Of a DNA stretch of 64,000 nt, positions 28,959 through 38,147 are shown piece after piece. A program made the translations under genes and the position numbers. Source of the stretch: Peribacillus loiseleuriae (lineage in GTDB: Bacteria; Bacillota; Bacilli; Bacillales; DSM-1321); the NCBI RefSeq assembly GCF_001183985.1, contig NZ_LFZW01000001.1, positions 4,431,621 to 4,495,620 of the forward strand. Direction: 5' to 3'. Under the pieces are notes generated by a model that saw only the letters and a list, made by a program, of their open reading frames with translations, searched no databases and was not told the origin of the DNA. Positions within the stretch are counted from its first letter, which is position 1; every line of letters begins with the position of its first letter.

Positions 28959-30149
28959 CTACATATACAACCCCGCGAGCAAAATCCCAAGTGTATCTTC
29001 ATAAATTTCATCGAACTGTGATAATGGAAGCGGATTGATCCCCATGCCAAGCTCTACAGTAAATCCCGGTCTACGCCAATCTTGAATAAACCAATCCTTG
29101 AAACCTGCATAACTATCAATGGTTTGGACTGGTTCGTAGCCGCTTACTCTGCTAAATTCTTTCACGATTGTTTCCGATTCAGGCGGTTCTAGATTTTCAA
29201 ATCCCCAATAAATCACTTTACCTTGTGTATGAAAGGCAAGGACTCTTTCGAAGTCCCGCTTTCTCGTCAAAGCAGCCATCGCTATTGCTTCTTGTTCTGA
29301 TAGTGGACTTTTTCCCGGATAATCTCGTGGTCCAGGACTATTCCTGCGCCGTGCTTTTTCCTTTTCCCATTCTGCCGGAAATTGATCATTCAAGTCGACT
29401 CCGTTTATATTCGCTTTCCAACTTTTAAAATCAGTATTGCCATTATTATATTCAACTACTTTCGTTTGATAGGGTTCAATGGATGGCGGTCCTTTCAAAA
29501 CAAGATTCACTCCATCGGGATTCACCATGGGCACGATGGACAACATCGTCTCCTGATAAAGTAGGAATGTATGAAGCCCACGAATCGATACGTTGTTTGT
29601 CAAAGACAATAAATAATCATTGAGAAACGTCATAATAACAGGTGTCGTGATCCATTCATTCGCATGAAATGCTCCATTGTAGTGAACCCGCTTATTCCCA
29701 CTTCCAACTAAAACCTCTGGAATTTCATTTCCCAGTACCGAATTTCCAATCGAAGGCACCTGTATGAAAGGATACACATTTTGCAGCCTTGTTAGATCTC
29801 TCTTCATTGTTTCATAGTCATAATTTTGTTTCCCCTGTACAAGTCGCCAAGTAATCCGTAATGGTACCTGTATCGTCTGACCGATTTGCAAAGCATTCGG
29901 ATTTATATTTGCATTCACAAGCTTAATTGATTCAACCGATATATGCCGCTGCTTTGCAATCGACCACAATGAATCGCCAGCAACAACTTGATAATCAACC
30001 GAAATATACCCTGGAATCTTAACCCTCTGCCCAATCGTAAGCAGGCTCGCATTCACACCTAGGTTCGAATCAACAATTAAATGGACATTCACACCGAACA
30101 ACTGACTATAATCCCAAAGGGAATCTCCCTTTCTCACAATGACTTCCAT
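28959..30149 (-). CDS. yqgT: Gamma-D-glutamyl-L-diamino acid endopeptidase (M14) with LysM domains, YqgT/ENP1 type
   Basis: A 396-residue enzyme. Two LysM repeats occupy residues 1-100 (VRKGDSLWDYSQLFGVN and VVAGDSLWSIAKQRHIS), followed by an M14 zinc carboxypeptidase domain: YNGAFHANEWITTP (HxxE zinc motif near residue 195), LSIVPMVNPDGVNLV, DLNDQFPAEWE, VLAFHTQGKVIYW (third zinc histidine) and FTVELGMG (the catalytic glutamate). Family members cleave the gamma-D-Glu-diaminopimelate bond of peptidoglycan peptides in sporulating cells. No signal peptide, as in ENP1. ATG 30149 follows AGGAGGAGAG; the upstream in-frame extension is not supported. Confidence 0.88.
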   Translation of the reverse strand: MEVIVRKGDSLWDYSQLFGVNVHLIVDSNLGVNASLLTIGQRVKIPGYISVDYQVVAGDSLWSIAKQRHISVESIKLVNANINPNALQIGQTIQVPLRITWRLVQGKQNYDYETMKRDLTRLQNVYPFIQVPSIGNSVLGNEIPEVLVGSGNKRVHYNGAFHANEWITTPVIMTFLNDYLLSLTNNVSIRGLHTFLLYQETMLSIVPMVNPDGVNLVLKGPPSIEPYQTKVVEYNNGNTDFKSWKANINGVDLNDQFPAEWEKEKARRRNSPGPRDYPGKSPLSEQEAIAMAALTRKRDFERVLAFHTQGKVIYWGFENLEPPESETIVKEFSRVSGYEPVQTIDSYAGFKDWFIQDWRRPGFTVELGMGINPLPLSQFDEIYEDTLGILLAGLYM

Positions 30150-30431
30150 AGCTCTCCTCCTCGTTTGACCAAGGCTGCTATATACACTATATGCAAATAA
30201 ATTAAGAATCAGAATTAGTTTTGCAGAAGGGCGAATGCCCTTTATTGCCCCCATCAAATTAAGAGGCAAAACTTTGGTGGGGTTTCTAATTTCATTGAAT
30301 AGGTCATCCTTTTCTTGAAATAGAGTTTATTTCTAGAGGAATTTGAAGGAACTACTTTATGAGAGCATATAGGGATCTAAAAAAATAATATATGCTAAAT
30401 TGGATAGATTGGAAAAAGTGGGGCAAAAATG

Positions 30432-30526
30432 AAAAAGGGTCAGACCCCGCAACAACTAAATACAGTATAAGATATGTGTATGAAACACTACTTACTGATT
30501 TAGAGTACGAGGTCAGACCCCTTTTT
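30432..30526. repeat. Family-2 inverted repeat
   Basis: AAAAAGGGTCAGACCCC at one end and GGTCAGACCCCTTTTT at the other, with TATAAGATATGTGTATGAA in the centre. The inner arms are more diverged than in the 45 kb and 51 kb copies. It lies downstream of the azoreductase gene and may serve as its terminator. Confidence 0.8.
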
Positions 30527-30584
30527 GTTTAAAAGTCTTCAAAAATAATGATCATTTTCTTAGATTTCATCTATAACAGATTTA

Positions 30585-31217
30585 TTAAGCCGTCACTGCT
30601 GAGAGATTTTTTGCTACCGCTGCAACTTTTGTTAAACCTTCAGCGATAATTGTTTCAGCTTGACCTGGCATTGCATTATGACCTTCAATAATAACTTCTT
30701 GTTCGATTGCCATACCGAATACGCCACCAACCACATTTTTAATATAGTTAGAAGCCATTTCCATAGGTGCTGCTTCTGGCGTTGAGTAAACACCACCACG
30801 TGCACTTAGAATAATTGCCTTTTTGTCAGTCATTAAGCTTACTAATTGGCCATTTTCGCCGTATTTGAATGTGAAACCAGCTTGGTATACATAGTCAATG
30901 AATGTTTGTAATTTAGCAGGGATCGTTAAGTTCCATAATGGGAAGGCAAATACAACTACGTCTGCTGCTGTTAAAGCATCCATTGCTTTTTGTTTCGCAG
31001 CTAAGATGCGTTGTTCTACGTCTGTCATTTCTTCGCCAGATTCTACTTTACCGAAAGCGTTGAATAAATCTTGACCAAAGTAAGGCATATCTTCTGCAAA
31101 TACATCGTAAGTTGTTACATTAACACCTTCTACGTTCTCCATAAAAGTTTCATACATTTTACTTGAAACAGCATCTGTTGCTGGACGGTTATTTGCTTTT
31201 ACTACTAATACGTTCAT
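30585..31217 (-). CDS. azoR: FMN-dependent NADH-azoreductase
   Basis: A 210-residue flavodoxin-like quinone/azo reductase. The FMN-binding loop follows the first strand (VLVVKANNRPATDAVSSKM), and the family marker VVVFAFPLWNLTIPAKLQTFID lies near residues 85-106. ILSARGGVYSTPEAAPME follows near residue 140. Such enzymes reduce quinones and azo compounds with NADH and protect against electrophiles. B. subtilis has two (AzoR1, AzoR2); which it matches is undecided. ATG 31217 follows AAGGAGAGTTA; the upstream part of the frame is not likely coding. Confidence 0.9.
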   Translation of the reverse strand: MNVLVVKANNRPATDAVSSKMYETFMENVEGVNVTTYDVFAEDMPYFGQDLFNAFGKVESGEEMTDVEQRILAAKQKAMDALTAADVVVFAFPLWNLTIPAKLQTFIDYVYQAGFTFKYGENGQLVSLMTDKKAIILSARGGVYSTPEAAPMEMASNYIKNVVGGVFGMAIEQEVIIEGHNAMPGQAETIIAEGLTKVAAVAKNLSAVTA

Positions 31218-32029
31218 TATATTGTAACTCTCCTTTTTTATCGTCAATTTAATCATCTCGAATTCATAATATATTGTTTTAGTGTAAATGTCAACGAAAC
31301 GAACTCAAACTACAGCTAAAAATATCAGATACTCGGTGCTTACGACATCAAACTCCACATCTTATTCATTTCTTCATTCATACAATACAATATTATTATA
31401 TACCGGATCAGAAATAGAATTAGAATGAAACTCTTTTATTTTTTTTCAACTTACCAGTAAGGTCTATACCTTGTCCTGTAAACCCTTCTACTGCTTTATT
31501 TGTTAGTAGGATTTTTCTGTTCTGGTAATAGGATTTATCATGTAGAAAAACTTGATAAGTTTGTACCTTTTTATAGGGAATTGTACTATTCATGTACTGT
31601 AACACCCTCGTTTCTTCCCAGGCATATACAATGGCTGGTTGATCTAGAGACTGTAAATAGTTAGATAATTGATAGGTGGCTGAAGATTCATTCGCTTGTT
31701 TTATAATCAATATAGATGAATGGTATGTTTGTGATATTAATAGGAGACAACAAAAAATAGATAGGACAAATTTTCTAATCTCTTTCGTCTCTCTTAATAC
31801 ATTAATCAATACAATAAAAAGAAAAAGTATGACTAAAGGAAGAATATGTCTAGGTTTATCAATGTTTTGTGCAACAATGGCCCAGATCAAATAACCAATA
31901 CCCGTGATACACGCTAAGTGCTGAGTGAAATCTTTTTTTAGATCTCTCCATTTCAATGGAAATATAAACAAGCTAACAAATATACCATATAACACGGCTA
32001 TTGAACTACCCACCACTTAATTTTCTAAC

Positions 32030-32130
32030 GAAAATTTGAAGTAGGGGATTCCTAGGAACACCAATCTATCGATCAGTTATGGGGTAGGCGATCCCCGTAG
32101 TCCCTACGGTTAGAAGTCTTACGGCTTCTT
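32030..32130 (-). ncRNA. Candidate reRNA/omegaRNA at the 3' end of tnpB
   Basis: TnpB proteins of this group use a guide RNA that covers the tnpB 3' end and the element right end, its last bases being the guide. Here the region contains the stem CCGTAG GGA CTACGG (32092-32106) followed by GGGATCGCCTACCCC and the right-end terminus. The guide would then be read from the flank beyond 32036. Position and hairpins are seen; function is inferred. Confidence 0.4.
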
Positions 32131-33464
32131 TTTTTAGATTTATTCCTGCGTTTATATCTCGATCATGATAGGTATGGCACTCCGGACAGTCCCATTCACG
32201 CAATCCAAGATGTTTAACGTCTTCATTTTGATAGCCACAACATGAACAAAGTTGACTGGAAGGGAAGTTTTTTGCGACCATTATGACTTGTTTCCCGTAC
32301 CATTTCGCCTTGTATTCAATCATCCTTTTGAATTGTGACCAGGATACTTCACTAATGGCTTTGGCAAGATTATGGTTTTGAAGCAGATTAGATACGGACA
32401 AATCTTCCATCCCAATCATGTCGTGGTTTTTGACAATCTTGGTTGAAATTTTATCTAAGTAACCCTTTCTAGAATTTGACATTTTTTCATAGATACGTGC
32501 CACTTTGATTTTAGCTTTGTACCAATTCGAACCACCTATTGTCCGTCTGCTCATGATTCTTTGTGCTTTGGCTACCTTTTCTTCTAAGCTGCGGAAAAAT
32601 TTTGGATTCGAGTAGATCGTTCCATCTGAAAGAATCGCAAAATCTTTGATTCCCAAATCGATCCCCACCGCTGACTCTGTTTTAGGTAATTCTGATACTT
32701 CTGATTCGGTTGCTATCGACACAAAGTATTTATCAGAAGGGTTTCGTCTGATGGTAGCACTAAGAATGCGTCCTTCTACCTCACGACTTTTAGCAAAACG
32801 AACAAGCCCCAGTTTAGGTAATTTAATTTTGTTTTCAATAACAGCAATATTTCCGTTCGTATGCTTTGTTGTGTAAGATTGAACAGGGTTCTTTTTAAAC
32901 TTAAATCGTGGTTGTTTATTCTGCTTTTTGTAATAACGATTATAGGAATCACTTAGATTTTCAACAGCTTTTTGCAAAGCAATACTATCTACTTCTTTCA
33001 AAAAAGTGTACTGTTTTTTTAGTTCAGGAAGGAATGTAACCGTTTCGTATTTATTCAGGTATGTACCTTTCCAATCATTAGAAGGAAGTTGGCCATTTTG
33101 TTTCATTTCTTCCACGACGTACCAATAGAGATCTTCTTCTTTTTGTTTACCAAGAAAGAAGTTATATACGAAACGTGAACAACCTATCGTTTTATTAATC
33201 CGTATGGCTTGATCCTTGTTTGGATAGATACGAAATTTATAAGCCTTATTAACCAACATACGATTCACCCCCTATATCCTACTTACATTTTGCCATTGGT
33301 TACATAATAATACAAACGTACGTTCTATTAAAAGTCAAAAAAACAGAAAAAATAAGGGCCATTAGGCTAACGCCTAACCGAAATTCATCTCCCCCTTATC
33401 GTTGGGCTACACCCTTCACACGATTGAAGAGGGAGTCTTCTTTCGGAAAATGATAAAATTATTT
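32036..33464 (-). mobile_element. IS200/IS605-type element carrying only tnpB
   Basis: The right end, just past tnpB, is GGAATCCCCTACTTCAA, a typical IS605-group terminus. The left-end region upstream of tnpB has two hairpins: TTAGGC TAAC GCCTAA (33363-33380) and a larger imperfect one bounded by CTCCC and GGGAG with ATCGT/ACGAT inside (33389-33436). No tnpA is present, so it needs a Y1 transposase in trans. It interrupts a membrane-protein gene. The left boundary is uncertain by about 10 bases. Confidence 0.75.
32066..33259 (-). CDS. tnpB: TnpB, RNA-guided nuclease of IS200/IS605 type (OrfB)
   Basis: An intact 397-residue protein. It starts [19 protein letters not shown], the usual TnpB N-terminus. 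All three RuvC acidic residues are visible: [11 protein letters not shown] near residue 195, [11 protein letters not shown] near residue 290, and [14 protein letters not shown] near residue 370. The zinc finger CSCCGYQN...WDCPECH is complete. Family members make RNA-guided double-strand breaks that favour retention of the element. ATG 33259 is set because a GTG at 33268 overlaps the AGGGGG ribosome binding site. The lack of frameshifts suggests recent activity or selection. Confidence 0.92.
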   Translation of the reverse strand: MLVNKAYKFRIYPNKDQAIRINKTIGCSRFVYNFFLGKQKEEDLYWYVVEEMKQNGQLPSNDWKGTYLNKYETVTFLPELKKQYTFLKEVDSIALQKAVENLSDSYNRYYKKQNKQPRFKFKKNPVQSYTTKHTNGNIAVIENKIKLPKLGLVRFAKSREVEGRILSATIRRNPSDKYFVSIATESEVSELPKTESAVGIDLGIKDFAILSDGTIYSNPKFFRSLEEKVAKAQRIMSRRTIGGSNWYKAKIKVARIYEKMSNSRKGYLDKISTKIVKNHDMIGMEDLSVSNLLQNHNLAKAISEVSWSQFKRMIEYKAKWYGKQVIMVAKNFPSSQLCSCCGYQNEDVKHLGLREWDCPECHTYHDRDINAGINLKKEAVRLLTVGTTGIAYPITDR

Positions 33465-33655
33465 AAGAGGAAATCCCCGTCCATAATACATTGTGAAGTA
33501 CTAATGTTTTTATCCTTTCTAGAAAGGATAGATCACTGGACACAGCCGTATTACCCCAATCGTTAACATGACCGCTTGTAAAAACTGGGATCAATGATAT
33601 TCTTCTCTATCTCCTTTATTTATAGTATAGTAATCTCTAAGTTAGGAGTGAGACG

Positions 33656-34081
33656 ATGAAGAAGTTCTTAATATTCATTGTGGTGCTAGTAGTCTTTGTA
33701 GGTGTTGCTGGGTATGCCATTTATTATTACGGCACAAACTTAGCCTCTCATAAGTTAATGAATGCTGTTTCGACTGAGCTAGAGAAAAGTGGACAAACAG
33801 AAGAAGTAAAGCAATTTATCGAAAATGACCCAGAGCTGAAAAAATTCGTAGAAGAAGCGAAATCTGTTGACGAAAGTTCATTGCCTTTCACGACAAAAGA
33901 AGAGGCGACACGTGTTCTTGTCAAAAAGGTCGGCGTTACTAAACTTCTGAACATAAAAGCGCAAGCTCAAGATGGAACACTATCTAAAGAAGAAGTGCTT
34001 GCAGACCTTCAAGGAAAATTATCTGAAGAAGAACTACTTGCTTTAAAAGTTATCGCCTATAAGGAACTTTACCATAAATAA
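33656..34081 (+). CDS. Hypothetical protein with one N-terminal membrane segment (141 aa)
   Basis: The N-terminus MKKFLIFIVVLVVFVGVAGYAIYYYG is a membrane anchor or uncleaved signal. The rest is an acidic helical domain (TELEKSGQTEEVKQFIENDPEL, FTTKEEATRVLVKKVGVTKLL, and EEVLADLQGKLSEEELLALK). I recall uncharacterised Bacillus proteins of the same layout but cannot give a function. AGGAGTGAGACG precedes the ATG, and a terminator follows. Its promoter region borders the remnant of the IS-split gene. Confidence 0.8.
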   Translation: MKKFLIFIVVLVVFVGVAGYAIYYYGTNLASHKLMNAVSTELEKSGQTEEVKQFIENDPELKKFVEEAKSVDESSLPFTTKEEATRVLVKKVGVTKLLNIKAQAQDGTLSKEEVLADLQGKLSEEELLALKVIAYKELYHK

Positions 34082-34085
34082 GCAT

Positions 34086-34113
34086 GGAGACCTGATTAAG
34101 GTCTCTTTCTTTC
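34086..34113 (+). terminator. Terminator of the 141-aa gene
   Basis: GAGACC TGATTA AGGTCTC followed by TTTCTTT. Confidence 0.8.
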
Positions 34114-34170
34114 ATTTGAATAGTAGAGTGCTAAAAAAGAAGATGATTTTATTCGATACCTTCTTTTCAT

Positions 34171-35565
34171 TTAAAACCACGCCTTTTTCAACAAAAGGAT
34201 TCCCTCTTGCAACTCTTCATGTGAAAGTCCACCATAGCCTAATAAGATAGTTGGTTCATGACTGTATTTTCCTTTTTCATAATAGAGCGAAGTAGGGTAG
34301 ATATTCACGCCTACTTGCGTAGCTCTTTCCACAAGCTCCGTTTCAGACAATCCATTATTAATTTGCAGAAGAATATGCAACCCTGACTTCTCGCCAATTA
34401 CAGTTACGCGATTGTCGAAATGCTGCTGAATTACTTCGGTCAAAATATGGTTCTTTTTTCGATAAATGGTTCTCATTTTATTTATGTGTCGTTCCCAATG
34501 GCCATTATCGATAAATTGATAAAGTGCTTCTTGGATGATGCGCGGGACGGTATGCTTGTACCCACTGAAATTTTGATGATATACCTTCAGCAAATCAGGT
34601 GGTAAAATTAGATAACTTACTCGAATGGATGGAATGAATGCCTTTGAAAACGTCCCTAAATAGATGACTCTGCTATTCGTATCAAGCCCTTGTAAAGAAG
34701 GAATTGGTTTACCGACATAACGAAATTCCCCATCATAATCATCTTCAATAATGTAAGCTTGCTTTTCTCTCGCCCATTTCAATAATTCCATTCTCCTTGA
34801 AATCGGCATGATTGTGCCAGTTGGAAATTGGTGTGATGGTGTCACATAGACAATGTCAGCACGAATGCGCCGTAAATGCTCGACAGTTAACCCATCTTCA
34901 TCCAATGGGATTCCTTCAATTTTCCTTTCAAAATCTTGAAAGACATGGCGAATTCTATGAAAGCCGGGATCTTCCATCGCGAAGGTTCTATTCTTACCAA
35001 GTAGCAAACAAAGAAGCTGCATCAAATATTGTGTACCCGCTCCAATAATAATCTGATCAGGCGAGCAACGTACTCCTCTTGATTGAAAAATAGAATCAGC
35101 AATGGCCACGCGAAGGTTTCGTTCACCTTGAGGATTTCCATTCATGAATAGCTCATGTTGACAGGATGTATTCAAAAGCAACTTCCGCCAAATAGAGAAA
35201 GGGAACTGTTTCAAATCTACTTCGCCATGATTAAAGTCAATCTTATATTCAGACTTTATTTCTGGAAAATTTGGTTGCTGTGGAGGTTTCTGGTCCTTTT
35301 TCTTTATGATATTCCCTTCAAGCTCGACCACAAAGTATCCCTTTCGTAATACGCTTTCTACATAGCCTTCTGCGATTAACTGCTGATAAGCCGCATCCAC
35401 CGTATTCAAACCGAGGTTAAGATGAACAGCCAGCTTTCGTTTCGAAGGCAACTTCCTTCCAGCTTGAATCCTTCCCTCTTGTATTTCTTGTTTAATAAAC
35501 TCATAAAGTTGAAGATACAAAGGGTGTTTTTTTAATTTTTGAAAATGCGGGGTCATTTCAAACAT
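34171..35565 (-). CDS. MocR/PdxR-type regulator (GntR HTH fused to aminotransferase fold)
   Basis: A 464-residue fusion. The winged helix-turn-helix covers residues 10-80 (LYEFIKQEIQEGRIQAGRKLPSKRKLAVHLNLGLNTVDAAYQQL). The class I aminotransferase-like domain runs from about 115; the PLP lysine is in YLGTFSKAFIPSIRVSY near residue 303, with EDDYDGEFRY (Asp/Tyr binding PLP) near 270 and NFSGYKH later. MocR proteins sense PLP or an amino compound and usually act on a divergent gene, here the acetyltransferase at 35674. A paired inverted repeat in the shared promoter region is a likely operator. The specific effector cannot be deduced. Confidence 0.9.
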   Translation of the reverse strand: MFEMTPHFQKLKKHPLYLQLYEFIKQEIQEGRIQAGRKLPSKRKLAVHLNLGLNTVDAAYQQLIAEGYVESVLRKGYFVVELEGNIIKKKDQKPPQQPNFPEIKSEYKIDFNHGEVDLKQFPFSIWRKLLLNTSCQHELFMNGNPQGERNLRVAIADSIFQSRGVRCSPDQIIIGAGTQYLMQLLCLLLGKNRTFAMEDPGFHRIRHVFQDFERKIEGIPLDEDGLTVEHLRRIRADIVYVTPSHQFPTGTIMPISRRMELLKWAREKQAYIIEDDYDGEFRYVGKPIPSLQGLDTNSRVIYLGTFSKAFIPSIRVSYLILPPDLLKVYHQNFSGYKHTVPRIIQEALYQFIDNGHWERHINKMRTIYRKKNHILTEVIQQHFDNRVTVIGEKSGLHILLQINNGLSETELVERATQVGVNIYPTSLYYEKGKYSHEPTILLGYGGLSHEELQEGILLLKKAWF

Positions 35566-35576
35566 CGCGCTCTCCT

Positions 35577-35626
35577 AACTGGTTCTATTAAATAGACCCA
35601 ATCTGATTCTTATGCTGGAACCAGTT
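35577..35626. promoter_or_regulatory. Putative MocR operator in the divergent promoter region
   Basis: AACTGGTTC (35577-35585) and its exact inverse GAACCAGTT (35618-35626) are separated by 32 bases; the right arm is also part of the palindrome CTGGAACCAG and lies near the -35 region of the acetyltransferase gene (TACAAT -10 shortly after). Confidence 0.55.
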
Positions 35627-35673
35627 TTTTATTACAATGCTAACATACTTGATAAAAAAAGGAGAAAATTCAT

Positions 35674-36261
35674 ATGGAATACATCGAATTAACAGGGAAA
35701 ACCGTTACACTCTTGCCTCTATCTGAAGAACATTTCGAAGGATTTTATGAAGCGTCCAAACCCATTGAGATCTGGGATTGGTTAGTAACGAAGATTTATT
35801 CTCGTGAAGATGCTGTTGCTTATATGAATCAAGGATTGCGCGCGAAGGAAGAGGAGGAGCAATACCCATTCGTTGTGATTGAAAATGGAACAGGCAAGAT
35901 TATTGGAAGCACTTCTTATCGAAACATTCAGTTTGATAATGAAAGCTTAGAAATTGGATCAACCTGGTATCATCCGTCTAAATGGAGGACAGCTGTCAAT
36001 ACTGAATGCAAATATTTACTTTTACAACACGCCTTTGAGACATGGAAATTAGGCCGAATAGAGTTCCGTACAGACGAACAAAATACACGATCACGTGCAG
36101 CCATACTCCGTTTGGGCGCTGTGGAAGAAGGTAAATTACGTAGAGAAAAAAGATTAACAGACGGAACGATGAGAAACACGATGGTCTATAGCATCCTAAA
36201 TGATGAATGGCCAAGTGTGAAGCAGCGTTTGCATGATTTTTTGTCCCAGCATGAAAAGTGA
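35674..36261 (+). CDS. GNAT N-acetyltransferase (RimJ/RimL type)
   Basis: A 195-residue acetyl-CoA transferase. The fold is marked by the N-terminal strand VTLLPLSEEHFEGFYE, the strand YPFVVIENGTGKIIGSTSYRNI near residues 64-85, the EIGSTWYHPSKWRTAVNTECKYLL region (acetyl-CoA-binding helix near 92-115), and NTRSRAAILRLGAVEEGKLRRE near 138-160. RimJ/RimL-type members acetylate protein N-termini or small amines. It is divergent from a MocR regulator, which probably controls it, and has AAAGGAGAAAA before the ATG. Confidence 0.88.
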   Translation: MEYIELTGKTVTLLPLSEEHFEGFYEASKPIEIWDWLVTKIYSREDAVAYMNQGLRAKEEEEQYPFVVIENGTGKIIGSTSYRNIQFDNESLEIGSTWYHPSKWRTAVNTECKYLLLQHAFETWKLGRIEFRTDEQNTRSRAAILRLGAVEEGKLRREKRLTDGTMRNTMVYSILNDEWPSVKQRLHDFLSQHEK

Positions 36262-36370
36262 TATACGTTAAGATGGACGCATGTATTCTATATTCAATGC
36301 ATATATCTAGACATTGACGCATATCTGCCTTCAGCTCATATTTTTCTTCAAAGGAGACTTTTCAAAAATA

Positions 36371-36403
36371 AGAGAGGATCACCAACAAAGGTCATCCTCT
36401 TCT
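36371..36403 (-). terminator. Terminator of the gluconokinase gene
   Basis: On the minus strand AGAGGATGACC and GGTGATCCTCT form the stem, followed by TTATTTTT. Confidence 0.75.
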
Positions 36404-36409
36404 CAACAT

Positions 36410-37951
36410 TTATTCTAAATGACGGCGTTGGTAATCCGCAATACGGCTATAATCGCTTTCTAATTGACGGCTGACTGATAAATAAATCGACATCAATTCT
36501 TCATATACTTCTACGTTTTCAGCAATTGGCTCGAGCTCATTCGTGTCGCCAATCATTTCCGAAACCACATTTAAACTATCAATTTCACCTAATGCATACA
36601 ATCCAAGTACAGCAGCACCTAAGCTTGAGCTTTCAAAACTTTCAGGTATCGTCACGTTTTGGTTAAACACATCAGCCATAATTTGACGCCATAGCTTTGA
36701 GCGAACAAATCCGCCACTTGCATGAATTTTTTTCGGTGGGCCAGCTAACTCTTGAACAGCAAGCAACACGCTGTATAGATTATACATCACACCTTCTAGA
36801 ACTGCTCTTACCATATGATCTCTTGAATGGTGAAGAGCAAGTCCGAAGAACGAACCTCTAGCATGAGCGTTCCATAACGGTGCTCTCTCCCCTGCCATAT
36901 ACGGATGGAAGATGAGACCGTCCGCTCCGGGTGCAATTGTTGCAGCCATATCGGTTAGGATTTCATACGGATCTTGGCCGGTCTCTTTAGCTGCTTCAAT
37001 TTCAGCACGGCCAAATTGATCTCGAGCCCATCTAAAAGTAATTCCGCCATTATTAACAGGACCACCTATCACCCAAAGATTATCTACTAAAGCGTAGCAA
37101 AATGTTCGACCTTTCGGATCCGTTAACGGTCGGTCACTAACTGTTCGGATCGCACCGCTTGTCCCAATGGTTACAGCAAGTACACCTGGTTCAATCGCGT
37201 TTTGTCCTAAATTAGCCAGAACTCCGTCACTTGCACCAATGACAAATACAGTATCTTCTGCTATATTCATCTGTTCGGCAAGGTCCTTATGTAAACCTGA
37301 CGTAGTATAAGTTGTCGGTACAAGCTTAGGAAGCTTCTCCTCATCAATTCCAGCTATGCTTAATGCTTCTGCATCCCATGTCAGATCATTGATATTAAAC
37401 ATGCCTGTTGCAGAGGCAAGTGAATAATCCATCACATACTCATTGAAAAATTTATAGAAAATATATTCTTTAATCCCTAAATATTTAGCCGTATTAGCGA
37501 ATATTTCCTGATGTTCCTGACGAAGCCACATCAACTTCGTAATCGGAGACATTGGATGTATGGGCGTTCCTGTACGACGATATAATGAATGCCCTTGTTC
37601 CGTTGCTCTTAGCTGCTCTGCATATTTGACACTTCGATTATCTGCCCAGGTAATAATGTTCGTTAGCGGTAGTCCATTAGAATCAACAGCAATAACACTG
37701 TGCATCGCAGAACTGAATGAAATAAATCCTAACTCTTCTTTCTTAATCCCACCTGTCTTCATTACTTCACCAATTGCTAATACAACCGCTTGATAAATTT
37801 CCTCAGGATCTTGTTCTGCCACCGAAGGAGTCGGACTATGTAGAGGATAACCCTTTGTAAAAGAAGTAATAACTTCTCCTTCTCTGGAAAAAAGAACAGC
37901 TTTTGTGCTCGTAGTTCCCATATCAATTCCCATCATATATTTGGTTTTCAA
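36410..37951 (-). CDS. gntK: Gluconokinase (FGGY family)
   Basis: Phosphorylates gluconate to 6-phosphogluconate. About 513 residues, the length of B. subtilis GntK. The N-terminal FGGY domain starts MMGIDMGTTSTKAVLF (phosphate 1 motif), followed by ITWADNRS and TGTPIHPMSPITKLMWL; the C-terminal domain has VTIGTSGAIR, FHPYMAGERAPLWN, and ASGGFVRSKLWRQIMADV (adenosine motif). The start is one of two adjacent TTG codons after GAGGTGG; the second (37951) has the better spacing. Unlike the B. subtilis gntRKPZ operon it stands alone, with no regulator, permease or dehydrogenase beside it. Confidence 0.88.
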   Translation of the reverse strand: MKTKYMMGIDMGTTSTKAVLFSREGEVITSFTKGYPLHSPTPSVAEQDPEEIYQAVVLAIGEVMKTGGIKKEELGFISFSSAMHSVIAVDSNGLPLTNIITWADNRSVKYAEQLRATEQGHSLYRRTGTPIHPMSPITKLMWLRQEHQEIFANTAKYLGIKEYIFYKFFNEYVMDYSLASATGMFNINDLTWDAEALSIAGIDEEKLPKLVPTTYTTSGLHKDLAEQMNIAEDTVFVIGASDGVLANLGQNAIEPGVLAVTIGTSGAIRTVSDRPLTDPKGRTFCYALVDNLWVIGGPVNNGGITFRWARDQFGRAEIEAAKETGQDPYEILTDMAATIAPGADGLIFHPYMAGERAPLWNAHARGSFFGLALHHSRDHMVRAVLEGVMYNLYSVLLAVQELAGPPKKIHASGGFVRSKLWRQIMADVFNQNVTIPESFESSSLGAAVLGLYALGEIDSLNVVSEMIGDTNELEPIAENVEVYEELMSIYLSVSRQLESDYSRIADYQRRHLE

Positions 37952-38147
37952 CAATTTTCCACCTCGAATTTTTAGAAGTCATTTACTCATCTATATTACT
38001 ACACTTATATAAAAAGAAAAAACAAGCCAGCTTTGTTTACTGAATTGTTTTTCTTTAAGACGCGTAAGATACGAAAATGTTAGCTCAGTTATTATGTACA
38101 ATAACAATGGAGGGAGCTGATATACTTCCGGTAACGCCTCTGACAAA

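Larger units (their letters stand above)
31420..33620 (-). pseudogene. Glycosyltransferase-like membrane protein gene, split by an IS element and frameshifted
   Basis: The right fragment (33465-33620) reads EIEKNIIDPSFYKR, then in another frame HVNDWGNTAVSSDLSFLERI and TLVLHNVLWTGISS. The left fragment (31420 to about 32030) reads FVRKLSGG and, in another frame, VGSSIAVLYGIFVSLFIFP through five hydrophobic segments to an extracytoplasmic tail. Both lie on the minus strand in the order expected of one protein, with the tnpB element between them. The alternation of membrane segments and loops suggests a GT39/PMT-like transferase, but only the C-terminal half remains and the family is uncertain. 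At least two frameshifts are needed in addition to the insertion, so the gene is dead. Confidence 0.65.

Noticed and set aside
33389-33440. Right end of a second, opposite IS200/IS605 element
   Set aside because: The CTCCC...GGGAG hairpin is more simply explained as the left end of the same tnpB element.
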